A stretch of 6,780 nucleotides of DNA from an uncultured Collinsella sp. (GTDB lineage Bacteria > Actinomycetota > Coriobacteriia > Coriobacteriales > Coriobacteriaceae): the NCBI GenBank assembly GCA_900553165.1, contig USCN01000072.1, positions 1-6,780 of the forward strand, written 5' to 3'. The notes beneath the pieces are model-generated. The model saw nothing but the letters and a program-made list of their open reading frames with translations, searched no databases and was not told where the DNA came from. This document shows, one piece after another, positions 1 to 5,646 of this stretch. How positions within the stretch are numbered: position 1 is the first letter of the stretch; each line of letters starts with the position of its first letter. The position numbers were made by a program, and so were the translations under genes.

Positions 1-1257
1 ACGCGCATAAAGAAAGCCTCCCATTTCTCATGTCCAAGAAATGGGAGGCAGTTCAAAGACGCGCGGGGCTTTGAAGCCGCGGGGGAAACAGGAGACAAAG
101 AGCCCTATTGCACCAAGGTATACGCCCAGGACAAGTACAAACTCACGGGAACCGACAAGCTCAGCTGGGTCGATAATGCGCTGAAGGAAACGACCGGGCG
201 CACGCGCAACAAGGTGGACGTCGCGGACGATGACGGGGCCAAGGTGCAAGTCCAGGAGCGTTGCTGGTCTATCAACTACACCAGCTGCACGGGCTTGTCG
301 CACGGAGGCAATCCTTTTACCTCGGCACGAGTAGTCAACGAGCATCTGTATAAGAGCCCGTACATCAATCCCAGCGGCATCGAGGATACAAAGTCAGATT
401 ACCTCGAGCACATTGGCATCATCGCATCCGACTTTGTTGATGCGGCGCTGGCCCGGAGCATCTACCAGCGCAATTACGATTACGATACACAGCACAAGCA
501 GACAGCTTCGTACTACCTCCCGACCCGCATGCGCATGACGTACGGCGACTCGCTGAGCGATGCCTCGCTCCAGGATGGCAAGACCGTTGGCGAGGGCCAT
601 TTCCGCCTTGTCGACAGCAGCAACGTACTCAACGTGGCGGCTTCGGGCCATGCGTTTGCCATTGAATACGTGGATGTTGATGCCCTGGGCAACGAGACCG
701 TTACAAGACTGCAGGGCTTTGTGCCTATCGATATCGATCCACGCGCGCTGACGCCCCATTTTGAGGGACTCGAAGGCCTTAAGGCCGGCGAAGACGTGCG
801 CGCCAAGATTGCGGCATCACTCGAGGGCAAGCTCGAAACCGATGCCTGCACGGCCCAGCTCGAGTTTGTGCACGACGCGGACGGCGCTCCGGGCACGGCA
901 ATGGCCGAGGGCGAAACATTTGCCGCAGGAACGTACTGGGTGCGCGTGAACGGTCTCTTGGGCGACGCGGCGCAGAACTACACGCTCGCCAGCGACGGAG
1001 CCGCAAGCTTTACCGTTGCAGCCTCGGGCAACGCGGGCGGCACCGGCAGCGACACGGGTTCCAACGCAGGCGGCGCCGACAAGAACGGCAAGAGCAACAA
1101 GAGAGACCAGGGCAAGAGCTCGGGCGGAAAGCTCGCCAACACGGGCGACGGCTCTGGCGTTGCCGCCGGGCTCGCTGCCGCCGCCGTGGCGACAACGGAC
1201 GCAGGTGCAGCAATGCTTGCCAGTGACCGCGACAATACCGAGGACGTTAACGAATAG
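1..1257 (+). CDS. Cell-surface protein, C-terminal part, LAxTG-like sorting motif (5' partial)
   Basis: The frame is open from base 1 to the TAG at 1255-1257 (418 visible codons). The first possible start in frame is a GTG at 214, which lacks a good ribosome site and falls inside sequence that already reads as protein from about codon 30, so the true start lies left of the window or has been lost. I do not recognise the N-terminal and central part, which is rich in Tyr, Asp and Thr. About 755-1015 resembles a beta-sandwich or Ig-like module ending in an Ala-Ser-Phe-Thr-Val strand. A Gly/Ser/Asn/Lys spacer follows (1021-1131), as in wall-spanning regions. The end has LANTG at 1132-1146, matching the LAxTG signal known for class E sortases, then an Ala-rich stretch. 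That stretch is broken by Thr-Thr-Asp and ends in an acidic tail, not the usual Arg/Lys tail, so sorting may be impaired. Probably exported and wall-linked, or a decaying remnant; function unknown. A strong terminator follows. Confidence 0.7.
   Translation, partial: TRIKKASHFSCPRNGRQFKDARGFEAAGETGDKEPYCTKVYAQDKYKLTGTDKLSWVDNALKETTGRTRNKVDVADDDGAKVQVQERCWSINYTSCTGLSHGGNPFTSARVVNEHLYKSPYINPSGIEDTKSDYLEHIGIIASDFVDAALARSIYQRNYDYDTQHKQTASYYLPTRMRMTYGDSLSDASLQDGKTVGEGHFRLVDSSNVLNVAASGHAFAIEYVDVDALGNETVTRLQGFVPIDIDPRALTPHFEGLEGLKAGEDVRAKIAASLEGKLETDACTAQLEFVHDADGAPGTAMAEGETFAAGTYWVRVNGLLGDAAQNYTLASDGAASFTVAASGNAGGTGSDTGSNAGGADKNGKSNKRDQGKSSGGKLANTGDGSGVAAGLAAAAVATTDAGAAMLASDRDNTEDVNE
8..49 (-). terminator. 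13-bp perfect hairpin with T-rich tail on the minus strand
   Basis: Bases 16-28 and 37-49 are perfect reverse complements around an 8-base loop (29-36). Read on the minus strand, the hairpin is followed by TTTCTTTAT (15 down to 7), the layout of an intrinsic terminator. The plus-strand side (AGTTCAAAG) lacks a T run. No minus-strand gene is visible to the right that would need it, and the hairpin lies inside the open plus-strand frame. It may instead be the end of an inserted or rearranged segment. Confidence 0.5.
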
Positions 1258-1286
1258 GCAAGCCAGTCTTTTGGGCGCATTAACTC

Positions 1287-1324
1287 AATCGGGGCGCAGA
1301 ATACCGTTCTGCGCCCCGATTTTT
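1287..1324 (+). terminator. Rho-independent terminator of the surface-protein gene
   Basis: A perfect 15-bp GC-rich stem (1287-1301 with 1307-1321, core GGGGCGCAGAA) closes a 5-base loop and runs straight into TTTTT at 1320-1324. It begins 30 bases after the TAG of the surface-protein gene. The PH-like remnant converges from the right, but the minus-strand side of the stem is followed by TGAGTTAATG and would terminate less well in that direction. Confidence 0.93.
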
Positions 1325-1349
1325 ACCTTGGCCCGAACGCCGCTATCGG

Positions 1350-1619
1350 CTACATCACCATGTTCAGAGCTTTCACAAATTCCTGGGCCTTCGCACGGCT
1401 ACTCAGGCTAAAGACGCAAGCGGTCAACAGCCTGTTACGCAGGAAAACGTCGCGGCCCTTGATCCTGTTGACCCCCGTAATGTCCTTAAGCTAGACAATC
1501 TCGGTATGCTTGCCGCCGAAAGTGCCCTTCTTGAGCACCTCGATACGGTTGGGGTAGATCTTGACGTCTTTAAACCTACCCGAACCCTTGTCCTGGAACA
1601 GCAGCGTGTTGTTGTCCAT
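1350..1619 (-). pseudogene. Small PH-like-domain protein gene interrupted by one in-frame TAG
   Basis: Reading down from ATG at 1619-1617 gives 42 codons (starting MDNNTLLFQDKGSG, ending GGKHTEIV). An amber TAG at 1493-1491 follows. The same frame then continues for 46 sense codons (starting LKDITGVNRIKG, ending AQEFVKALNMVM) to a second TAG at 1352-1350. Both halves read as one domain: strands around KIYPNRIEVLKKG, a KDITGV strand, a hydrophobic strand and a final amphipathic helix (RAKAQEFVKAL), the order seen in small bacterial PH-like proteins. No ATG, GTG or TTG lies just after the stop to restart translation. A ribosome site (GGGAG on the minus strand, about 1630) precedes the ATG at suitable spacing. 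CAG to TAG is the simplest explanation, which would restore an 89-residue protein. The role of intact homologues is not known to me. A sequencing error cannot be ruled out. Confidence 0.75.
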
Positions 1620-1664
1620 ACGCGTCACTCCCGCGGGGTTCGCTAAAACTGCCTCTATGGTCAC

Positions 1665-1670
1665 ATTTTA
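1665..1670 (-). promoter_or_regulatory. Possible -10 element for the PH-like gene remnant
   Basis: On the minus strand TAAAAT (5 of 6 to TATAAT) lies about 46 bases before the ATG at 1619, giving a leader of roughly 40 bases. No convincing -35 hexamer stands at 17 bases upstream, so this is tentative. The 165-base gap between this gene and the nuclease-like gene must hold both divergent promoters. Confidence 0.3.
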
Positions 1671-1740
1671 ACCACCGCAAGGCTCCCATGCGAAGGTGCC
1701 AGACAACATAGCAATTCGTGTCCGCGCGAGGCTTTAAACT

Positions 1741-1750
1741 AAATACGATA
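1741..1750 (+). promoter_or_regulatory. Possible -10 region for the YhcG-like gene
   Basis: An AT-rich island stands out in the GC-rich gap. TACGAT (1744-1749) matches TATAAT at 4 of 6, with TAAACT (1735-1740) as an alternative. Neither has a clear -35 partner. The AT island about 40 bases before the start is the best place for the promoter. Confidence 0.25.
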
Positions 1751-1787
1751 AAGATGCATTCCACAAGAGGAAAGTGGGGCGACAGTG

Positions 1788-2837
1788 ATGGGTGAACTGG
1801 TAAACCGTGGAGAATCGGCAATCGTGGCCGAAGGTTTTTACAAGCAGGTTTCCTCGATTCTCAACGCCGCTCGCGACAAGGCCTATACCGCCGTTAACTT
1901 TGCGATGGTTGAGGCGTATTGGGAGATCGGCAAGAGCATTGTTGATGAGCAGGGCGGAGAGGAGCGCGCCAAGTATGGAGAGGCACTGCTCAAGGCCCTC
2001 GCAATCAAACTTACCAAAGATTTTGGTAAAGGTTTTGAAGCAAGAGAGCTGCGTAAAATGCGTCAGTTCCATCTTGCATTTCCAATTCGGGACTCACTGC
2101 GTCCCGAATTGAGCTGGACACATTACCGCAGGTTAATACGCATTCCTGACCCCGAAACTCGAACATGGTACATGAACGAATGCGCCGATTCTCGCTGGAG
2201 CACGCGCCAGCTCGAACGCCAGATCAACACCATGTTCCGAGAGCACATACTTGCCAGCAAGGACAAGGAGGCCGTCACCCAGGAAATCCAAAAGAGCGCC
2301 CCGGCTCGTCGCCCCGAGGATATCATCCGCGACCCATATGTACTGGAGTTTTTAGGTTTCTCGGACGATACTGCGTTTCGCGAGAGCGATCTAGAGCAGG
2401 CGCTCATCACGCATCTTCAGAAGTTCCTGCTGGAGCTTGGCCGTGGTTTCGCTTTCGAGGCGCGCCAAAGGCGCATCACCTTTGATGGGCGCCATTTCTA
2501 TATTGACCTTGTGTTTTACAACTATCTGATGCGCTGCTTCGTGCTCATCGACCTTAAGACGGACGATCTTACGCACCAGGACCTGGGCCAGATGCATATG
2601 TATGTGAACTACTACACGCGCGAGCTCATGAACGAAGGCGACAATCCGCCCATAGGCATCGTGCTCTGCGCGGACAAAAGCGATTCGATCGTCGAGTACA
2701 CGCTGCCCGAAGACAACGACCAAGTGTTTGCCGCCAAATACCTGCCGTATCTTCCAAGCAAGGAAGAGCTGGCGCGCGAGCTGAGTGCCGAGTACCGCGC
2801 CATCAACGAAGCGACTAATGGCGAAGCGCAAGGGTAG
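1788..2837 (+). CDS. YhcG/DUF1016-family PDDEXK nuclease-like protein
   Basis: The 349-residue protein has the two-part build of the YhcG (DUF1016) family. The N-terminal helical domain (about residues 15-165) carries the AYWEIGKSIV and ELRKMRQFHLAFP segments, and SWTHYRRLIRI follows. The C-terminal PDDEXK-type domain (about 180-330) holds the likely catalytic set: Glu in LEQALITHL (about 203), Asp in FYIDLVFYN (240), then Asp-Leu-Lys in VLIDLKT (255-257), followed by GQMHMYVNYY. Positions count from ATG 1788. GTG at 1785 is an in-frame alternative, but ATG sits 8 bases after GGGG (1776-1779), while AGAGGA (1766-1771) is too far from it. Family members are often found beside type I restriction-modification genes and in mobile islands; none is visible here, so this copy looks like an orphan. 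Length and motifs look complete. A role in DNA cleavage or defence is inferred from the fold and is not demonstrated for most members. Confidence 0.9.
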   Translation: MGELVNRGESAIVAEGFYKQVSSILNAARDKAYTAVNFAMVEAYWEIGKSIVDEQGGEERAKYGEALLKALAIKLTKDFGKGFEARELRKMRQFHLAFPIRDSLRPELSWTHYRRLIRIPDPETRTWYMNECADSRWSTRQLERQINTMFREHILASKDKEAVTQEIQKSAPARRPEDIIRDPYVLEFLGFSDDTAFRESDLEQALITHLQKFLLELGRGFAFEARQRRITFDGRHFYIDLVFYNYLMRCFVLIDLKTDDLTHQDLGQMHMYVNYYTRELMNEGDNPPIGIVLCADKSDSIVEYTLPEDNDQVFAAKYLPYLPSKEELARELSAEYRAINEATNGEAQG

Positions 2838-2894
2838 CGGCACGTTGCGACCGAAACGCCCGCACGCCTGTGAGCCGTCCCGCGCTGCGCTTCC

Positions 2895-4232
2895 CTACTT
2901 CCCAAAGATCGCAGCGAGCAAGCCCTTGCGTTTGGGCTTCTCCTCTCGGTAAGAACCCTCGGCGACCGCTGCAACCTGATGCTGCTGCTCGCCGCCTCCA
3001 CGGCGCACGATCTGGTACAGAAACGGCGATTTAACGTATTTGACCTCGATGGGCGCGGCATGCACGGTACTTTCGCCGGACAGATGCAGGCTCGGGTTGA
3101 GCGGTGCGACAATGTGCGTTTCGCGCTTATCGCTAAACACCACCGCTGCCGCACGACCCGTCTGGCCGTTTACGGCAATGCGCACCTGCTCGCCATCGCG
3201 GCCATCCGTTGCCGGACGGTCGACAAAGTAGACCGGCACCATAACTAGGCCGTCCTTGTGCTTGCGGGCCTTACAAGCCCACGTGCGGATACTCTTTTTA
3301 TTGAGCCCCAGTACAGCCTCAGCGTCGTTGCCCGCAACGTCGAGCGCCAACTTATCAATGACCACCTGGTCCTTGGTAGACGCATCGACGGAGACGACGC
3401 GGAAATCGCCTTCCTGCATGGCGGGATCGAACGGACCGACCTTGGCAAAGTCCCACGGCTCCAAAATGCCCATGAGGCGAATGTCCAGGTAGTTTGCCCG
3501 CGGATACGCCCAGTCGAGCACCTCGTAGTACACCAGGGTTTCCTTGCTCAGGCCCTTGCCCGGGAAGGACGCCATCATGCGCAAATCCGCGAGCGCCATG
3601 GGGAAGTAGAAGAGCATCATGTCGTTTTGGATCGCATCTTCTACATCGTGCCCGGCAAAGGCGTCGGGGTACTGACGCACCAGCTGCAGTGCGTTGGCAC
3701 GCGCCTGCTGCGGCGAGATTTCGCATGGAATACCCTGCTCCGGCACATACTCCGCACCCACGCCCAAGGTCAGGCGCTTGCTAAACGTACCGGGCTTGAG
3801 CAGGTCGGCAATGCCGATCTTGTTGCCGCAGGACGGGCACTCAAACACACGCTGCGTTGACTCGCCCTCAAAGGACGCTCCGCAGAAGGGGCAGGGAATG
3901 CTCACATGCGTGGCCTCTTGGAACTCCTGCGCCGTGCCGCAATCCTCCCACAGCAGATGTTCCAGGACCGACTGATTGCGCCAGTGCGAATTGAAGAAAT
4001 ACCAGTCCGGGTCCTCCGGGCGCTCGAGTTGCGACACATGCGTGAGCTTGAGCAGTCCATCCACCACCGTCAACGGCGTATGGCGAATGCCCAAAGCGCT
4101 CTTGGGCTCTCCGGCGTCCGCCTGCCACGGAATGACCGCGCCGCAATAGGCGCACTCAAAGCTGCGCTTAGCCTGGTGCGAGTACATAGGGCCGCCGCAG
4201 TTTTGACATTTAATGGCAAACATCTCGTCCAT
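2895..4232 (-). CDS. Double zinc-ribbon protein with VNGQTG motif, function unknown
   Basis: The 445-residue protein starts at ATG 4232, chosen over upstream in-frame codons because AAAGGAGG lies 8 bases before it. Two four-cysteine zinc ribbons are visible: Cys9/Cys12 with Cys27/Cys30, and Cys114/Cys117 with Cys132/Cys135, each CxxC-x14-CxxC. A mixed region follows, with a Tyr/Trp-rich block around residues 205-262. Near 331-363 comes a beta segment MVPVYFV followed by RIAVNGQTGRAAA. The VNGQTG signature is, as I recall, shared with TFIIB-type zinc-ribbon proteins such as those of the Bacillus ydj cluster. The C-terminus is basic (EEKPKRKGLLAAIFGK) and could touch membrane or nucleic acid. 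No signal peptide or clear membrane helix is seen, so it is probably cytoplasmic. It converges on the YhcG-like gene (57-base gap without a visible terminator) and diverges from the cation exporter. Its molecular role is unknown; a metal-linked role would be speculation from the ribbons and the neighbour. Confidence 0.85.
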   Translation of the reverse strand: MDEMFAIKCQNCGGPMYSHQAKRSFECAYCGAVIPWQADAGEPKSALGIRHTPLTVVDGLLKLTHVSQLERPEDPDWYFFNSHWRNQSVLEHLLWEDCGTAQEFQEATHVSIPCPFCGASFEGESTQRVFECPSCGNKIGIADLLKPGTFSKRLTLGVGAEYVPEQGIPCEISPQQARANALQLVRQYPDAFAGHDVEDAIQNDMMLFYFPMALADLRMMASFPGKGLSKETLVYYEVLDWAYPRANYLDIRLMGILEPWDFAKVGPFDPAMQEGDFRVVSVDASTKDQVVIDKLALDVAGNDAEAVLGLNKKSIRTWACKARKHKDGLVMVPVYFVDRPATDGRDGEQVRIAVNGQTGRAAAVVFSDKRETHIVAPLNPSLHLSGESTVHAAPIEVKYVKSPFLYQIVRRGGGEQQHQVAAVAEGSYREEKPKRKGLLAAIFGK

Positions 4233-4450
4233 GGAAACGTCCTCCTTTGCACAGGGGCTATCGACGTTAAGTATGTCGAGCAAACAGGCACATGCCCATA
4301 CCCATGTGGCCCAAAATGGACCACCCAGGCAGACGAGAAGGCTCGCTCGTTAGCACCGGCAGACCATTACTGCATTTTCTGAGCATCGGTGCACAGCGCC
4401 TCCGCGCGAGCTACACTATCCCCTTAAACATGATTGTGAGGACGACCGCT
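4233..4450. promoter_or_regulatory. Divergent promoter region between zinc-ribbon gene and cation exporter
   Basis: These 218 bases hold no gene; the plus-strand frame open from 4292 lacks a ribosome site and does not look like transporter sequence until 4451. An imperfect palindrome (4261-4279, arms TCGAC/GTCGA) lies about 30 bases before the zinc-ribbon start. CACATG/CATGTG arms occur at 4289-4294 and 4303-4308. TACACT at 4412-4417 is a weak -10 candidate for the exporter. No manganese riboswitch or other known leader RNA was recognised. Either palindrome could bind a regulator, but neither matches an operator I know. Confidence 0.35.
4241..4248 (-). promoter_or_regulatory. Strong ribosome binding site that sets the start of the zinc-ribbon gene
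   Basis: The minus strand reads AAAGGAGG, 8 bases before the ATG at 4232. It is a near-perfect match to the anti-Shine-Dalgarno sequence and excludes a 17-codon-longer start at 4283, whose extra codons would run across this site. Confidence 0.85.
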
Positions 4451-5632
4451 ATGCTATTTGTAAATCGGCTGGTACATACGCTTGTTCCCGGCAGCGAGGG
4501 CGAGCCGGTCGATACCTCCTGCCGCACCAACGCGGGCTTCGCCGCAAGCCTCATCTGCATTGGCCTCAACATCACTCTGTGCCTGGCCAAGGGCATCGCG
4601 GGCCTGCTCGCCGGCTCTGTCTCGCTCATCGCCGACGCCTTCAACAACCTCTCCGACGCCTCGAGCAACATCGTGAGCCTGCTCGGGTTCCGCCTTGCCA
4701 GCCGCCCGGCAGACGAAGGCCACCCCTATGGCCACGGTCGCTACGAGTACCTAGCCGGTCTGTTCGTCGCCGTCCTGGTTTGCGCCGTCGGCATCAACCT
4801 GATCCTCGAGTCGGTCACTAAGATCATCAAGCCCTCCCCCACCGCCTACACGCTGGTCTCCCTAGCCGCTCTCGTCTTGTCCATGCTCGTCAAATTCTGG
4901 ATGGCCGCATTCAACCGTGCGCTGGGCAACCGTATCGATTCCGAAACACTCATCGCCACAGCACAGGACTCCAAAAACGACGTCATCACCTCGGGATCGG
5001 TCCTGGCCGCAGCGCTTATTTCGCAGACGACCGGCTTTGACCTCGACGGCTGGGCGGGCCTGGGCGTGGGCGTCTTCATCTGCATCAGTGGCATGGGCCT
5101 GGTGCGCGACGCCATCAGCCCGTTGCTGGGGCAAGCGCCCGACCCCAAGCTCGTCCAGGCAATTCGCGACAAGATCATGTCCTATCCGCAGGTCTTGGGC
5201 ACACACGACCTGATGGTGCACGACTACGGCCCCGGTCGTCAGTTTGCCAGCGCCCACGTGGAGATGCCCGGCGAGGGCGACGCATTTGAGCACCACGAGA
5301 TCCTGGACACCATCGAGCACGACATCAAGCGCCAGATGGGCATTGGCATCACGCTGCACTGCGACCCCATCGCGACAACCGGCGATGATCTGCGCGGCTG
5401 GGTCAAGCGCGGCGTCATGCAGATCGATCCCGCGCTCTCCATCCACGACCTGCACGAGCACGACGGGTTCGTTTCGTTTGACCTGGTGCGCCCCGACGGC
5501 TTTGACATATCCGACGAGGAGCTGCTGGAGCTCGTCACGCGCATCGTGCACGAGCGCCGGCCCAACGTCTCATGCGTCGTTACGTTTGACTCGGGCTTTA
5601 GTTCGCCCGACCGTCCAGCAGAGCAGCTGTAG
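4451..5632 (+). CDS. Cation diffusion facilitator family metal exporter with two C-terminal domains
   Basis: The 393-residue protein is an inner-membrane divalent metal/proton antiporter of the CDF family. ATG 4451 is chosen because GAGGA (4438-4442) sits 8 bases before it; ATG 4430 is a weaker alternative. Six membrane helices are placed at about 29-52, 55-84, 100-122, 133-152, 176-198 and 199-222. Helix 2 carries SLIADAFNNLSDASSN, then the PADEGHPYGHGRYEYLAGL loop that marks the family; helix 5 carries AQDSKNDV. Aligned by eye to E. coli FieF, the transport site is Asn65, Asp69, Asp173 and Asp177. An Asn-Asp/Asp-Asp set recalls manganese exporters such as MntE more than zinc exporters, so Mn(II) or Fe(II) is the likelier cargo, by inference. 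The cytoplasmic part is unusually long: a standard domain (about 230-307) is followed by a second similar unit (about 328-381). The gene appears monocistronic, diverges from the zinc-ribbon gene, and ends 12 bases from the converging membrane-protein gene. Confidence 0.93.
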   Translation: MLFVNRLVHTLVPGSEGEPVDTSCRTNAGFAASLICIGLNITLCLAKGIAGLLAGSVSLIADAFNNLSDASSNIVSLLGFRLASRPADEGHPYGHGRYEYLAGLFVAVLVCAVGINLILESVTKIIKPSPTAYTLVSLAALVLSMLVKFWMAAFNRALGNRIDSETLIATAQDSKNDVITSGSVLAAALISQTTGFDLDGWAGLGVGVFICISGMGLVRDAISPLLGQAPDPKLVQAIRDKIMSYPQVLGTHDLMVHDYGPGRQFASAHVEMPGEGDAFEHHEILDTIEHDIKRQMGIGITLHCDPIATTGDDLRGWVKRGVMQIDPALSIHDLHEHDGFVSFDLVRPDGFDISDEELLELVTRIVHERRPNVSCVVTFDSGFSSPDRPAEQL

Positions 5633-5646
5633 CCCGCTTAACAGCT
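5625..5646. other. Small inverted repeat spanning two converging stop codons
   Basis: AGCTGT (5625-5630) and ACAGCT (5641-5646) pair around a 10-base loop and overlap the stops of both the exporter (5630-5632) and the membrane protein (5645-5647). The stem is only 6 bp with no T run, so it is a poor terminator by itself, though no better one lies between the genes. Confidence 0.3.

Noticed and set aside
28..345. Minus-strand open frame that would end near the hairpin at 16-49
   Set aside because: It would give the hairpin a gene to terminate, but it lies opposite protein-like plus sequence and its own translation, rich in Arg and Val, looks like a shadow. Its start has no convincing ribosome site.
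1016..1411. 131-codon plus-strand frame overlapping the end of the surface protein
   Set aside because: Its translation is Arg/Thr/Pro-rich frame-shadow sequence running through a strong terminator hairpin.
2838..2894. Possible terminator between the convergent YhcG-like and zinc-ribbon genes
   Set aside because: No stem with a T run was found on either strand in these 57 bases.
3258..3860. 200-codon plus-strand open frame opposite the zinc-ribbon gene
   Set aside because: It is antisense to a frame with two intact zinc ribbons and a strong ribosome site; its translation shows no domain pattern.
4353..4392. GCACCG/CGGTGC inverted repeat in the divergent gap
   Set aside because: Only 6 bp with a 28-base loop and no flanking T run or known motif; likely chance in GC-rich DNA.
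4292..4450. N-terminal extension of the exporter to an ATG at 4292
   Set aside because: The extra 53 codons have no ribosome site, do not resemble CDF proteins, and would cross the probable promoter; ATG 4451 has GAGGA at ideal spacing.
4862..5551. 229-codon minus-strand open frame inside the exporter gene
   Set aside because: The plus-strand exporter is unmistakable here; the antisense frame is open only because of GC-biased third positions, and it has no ribosome site or recognisable domain.
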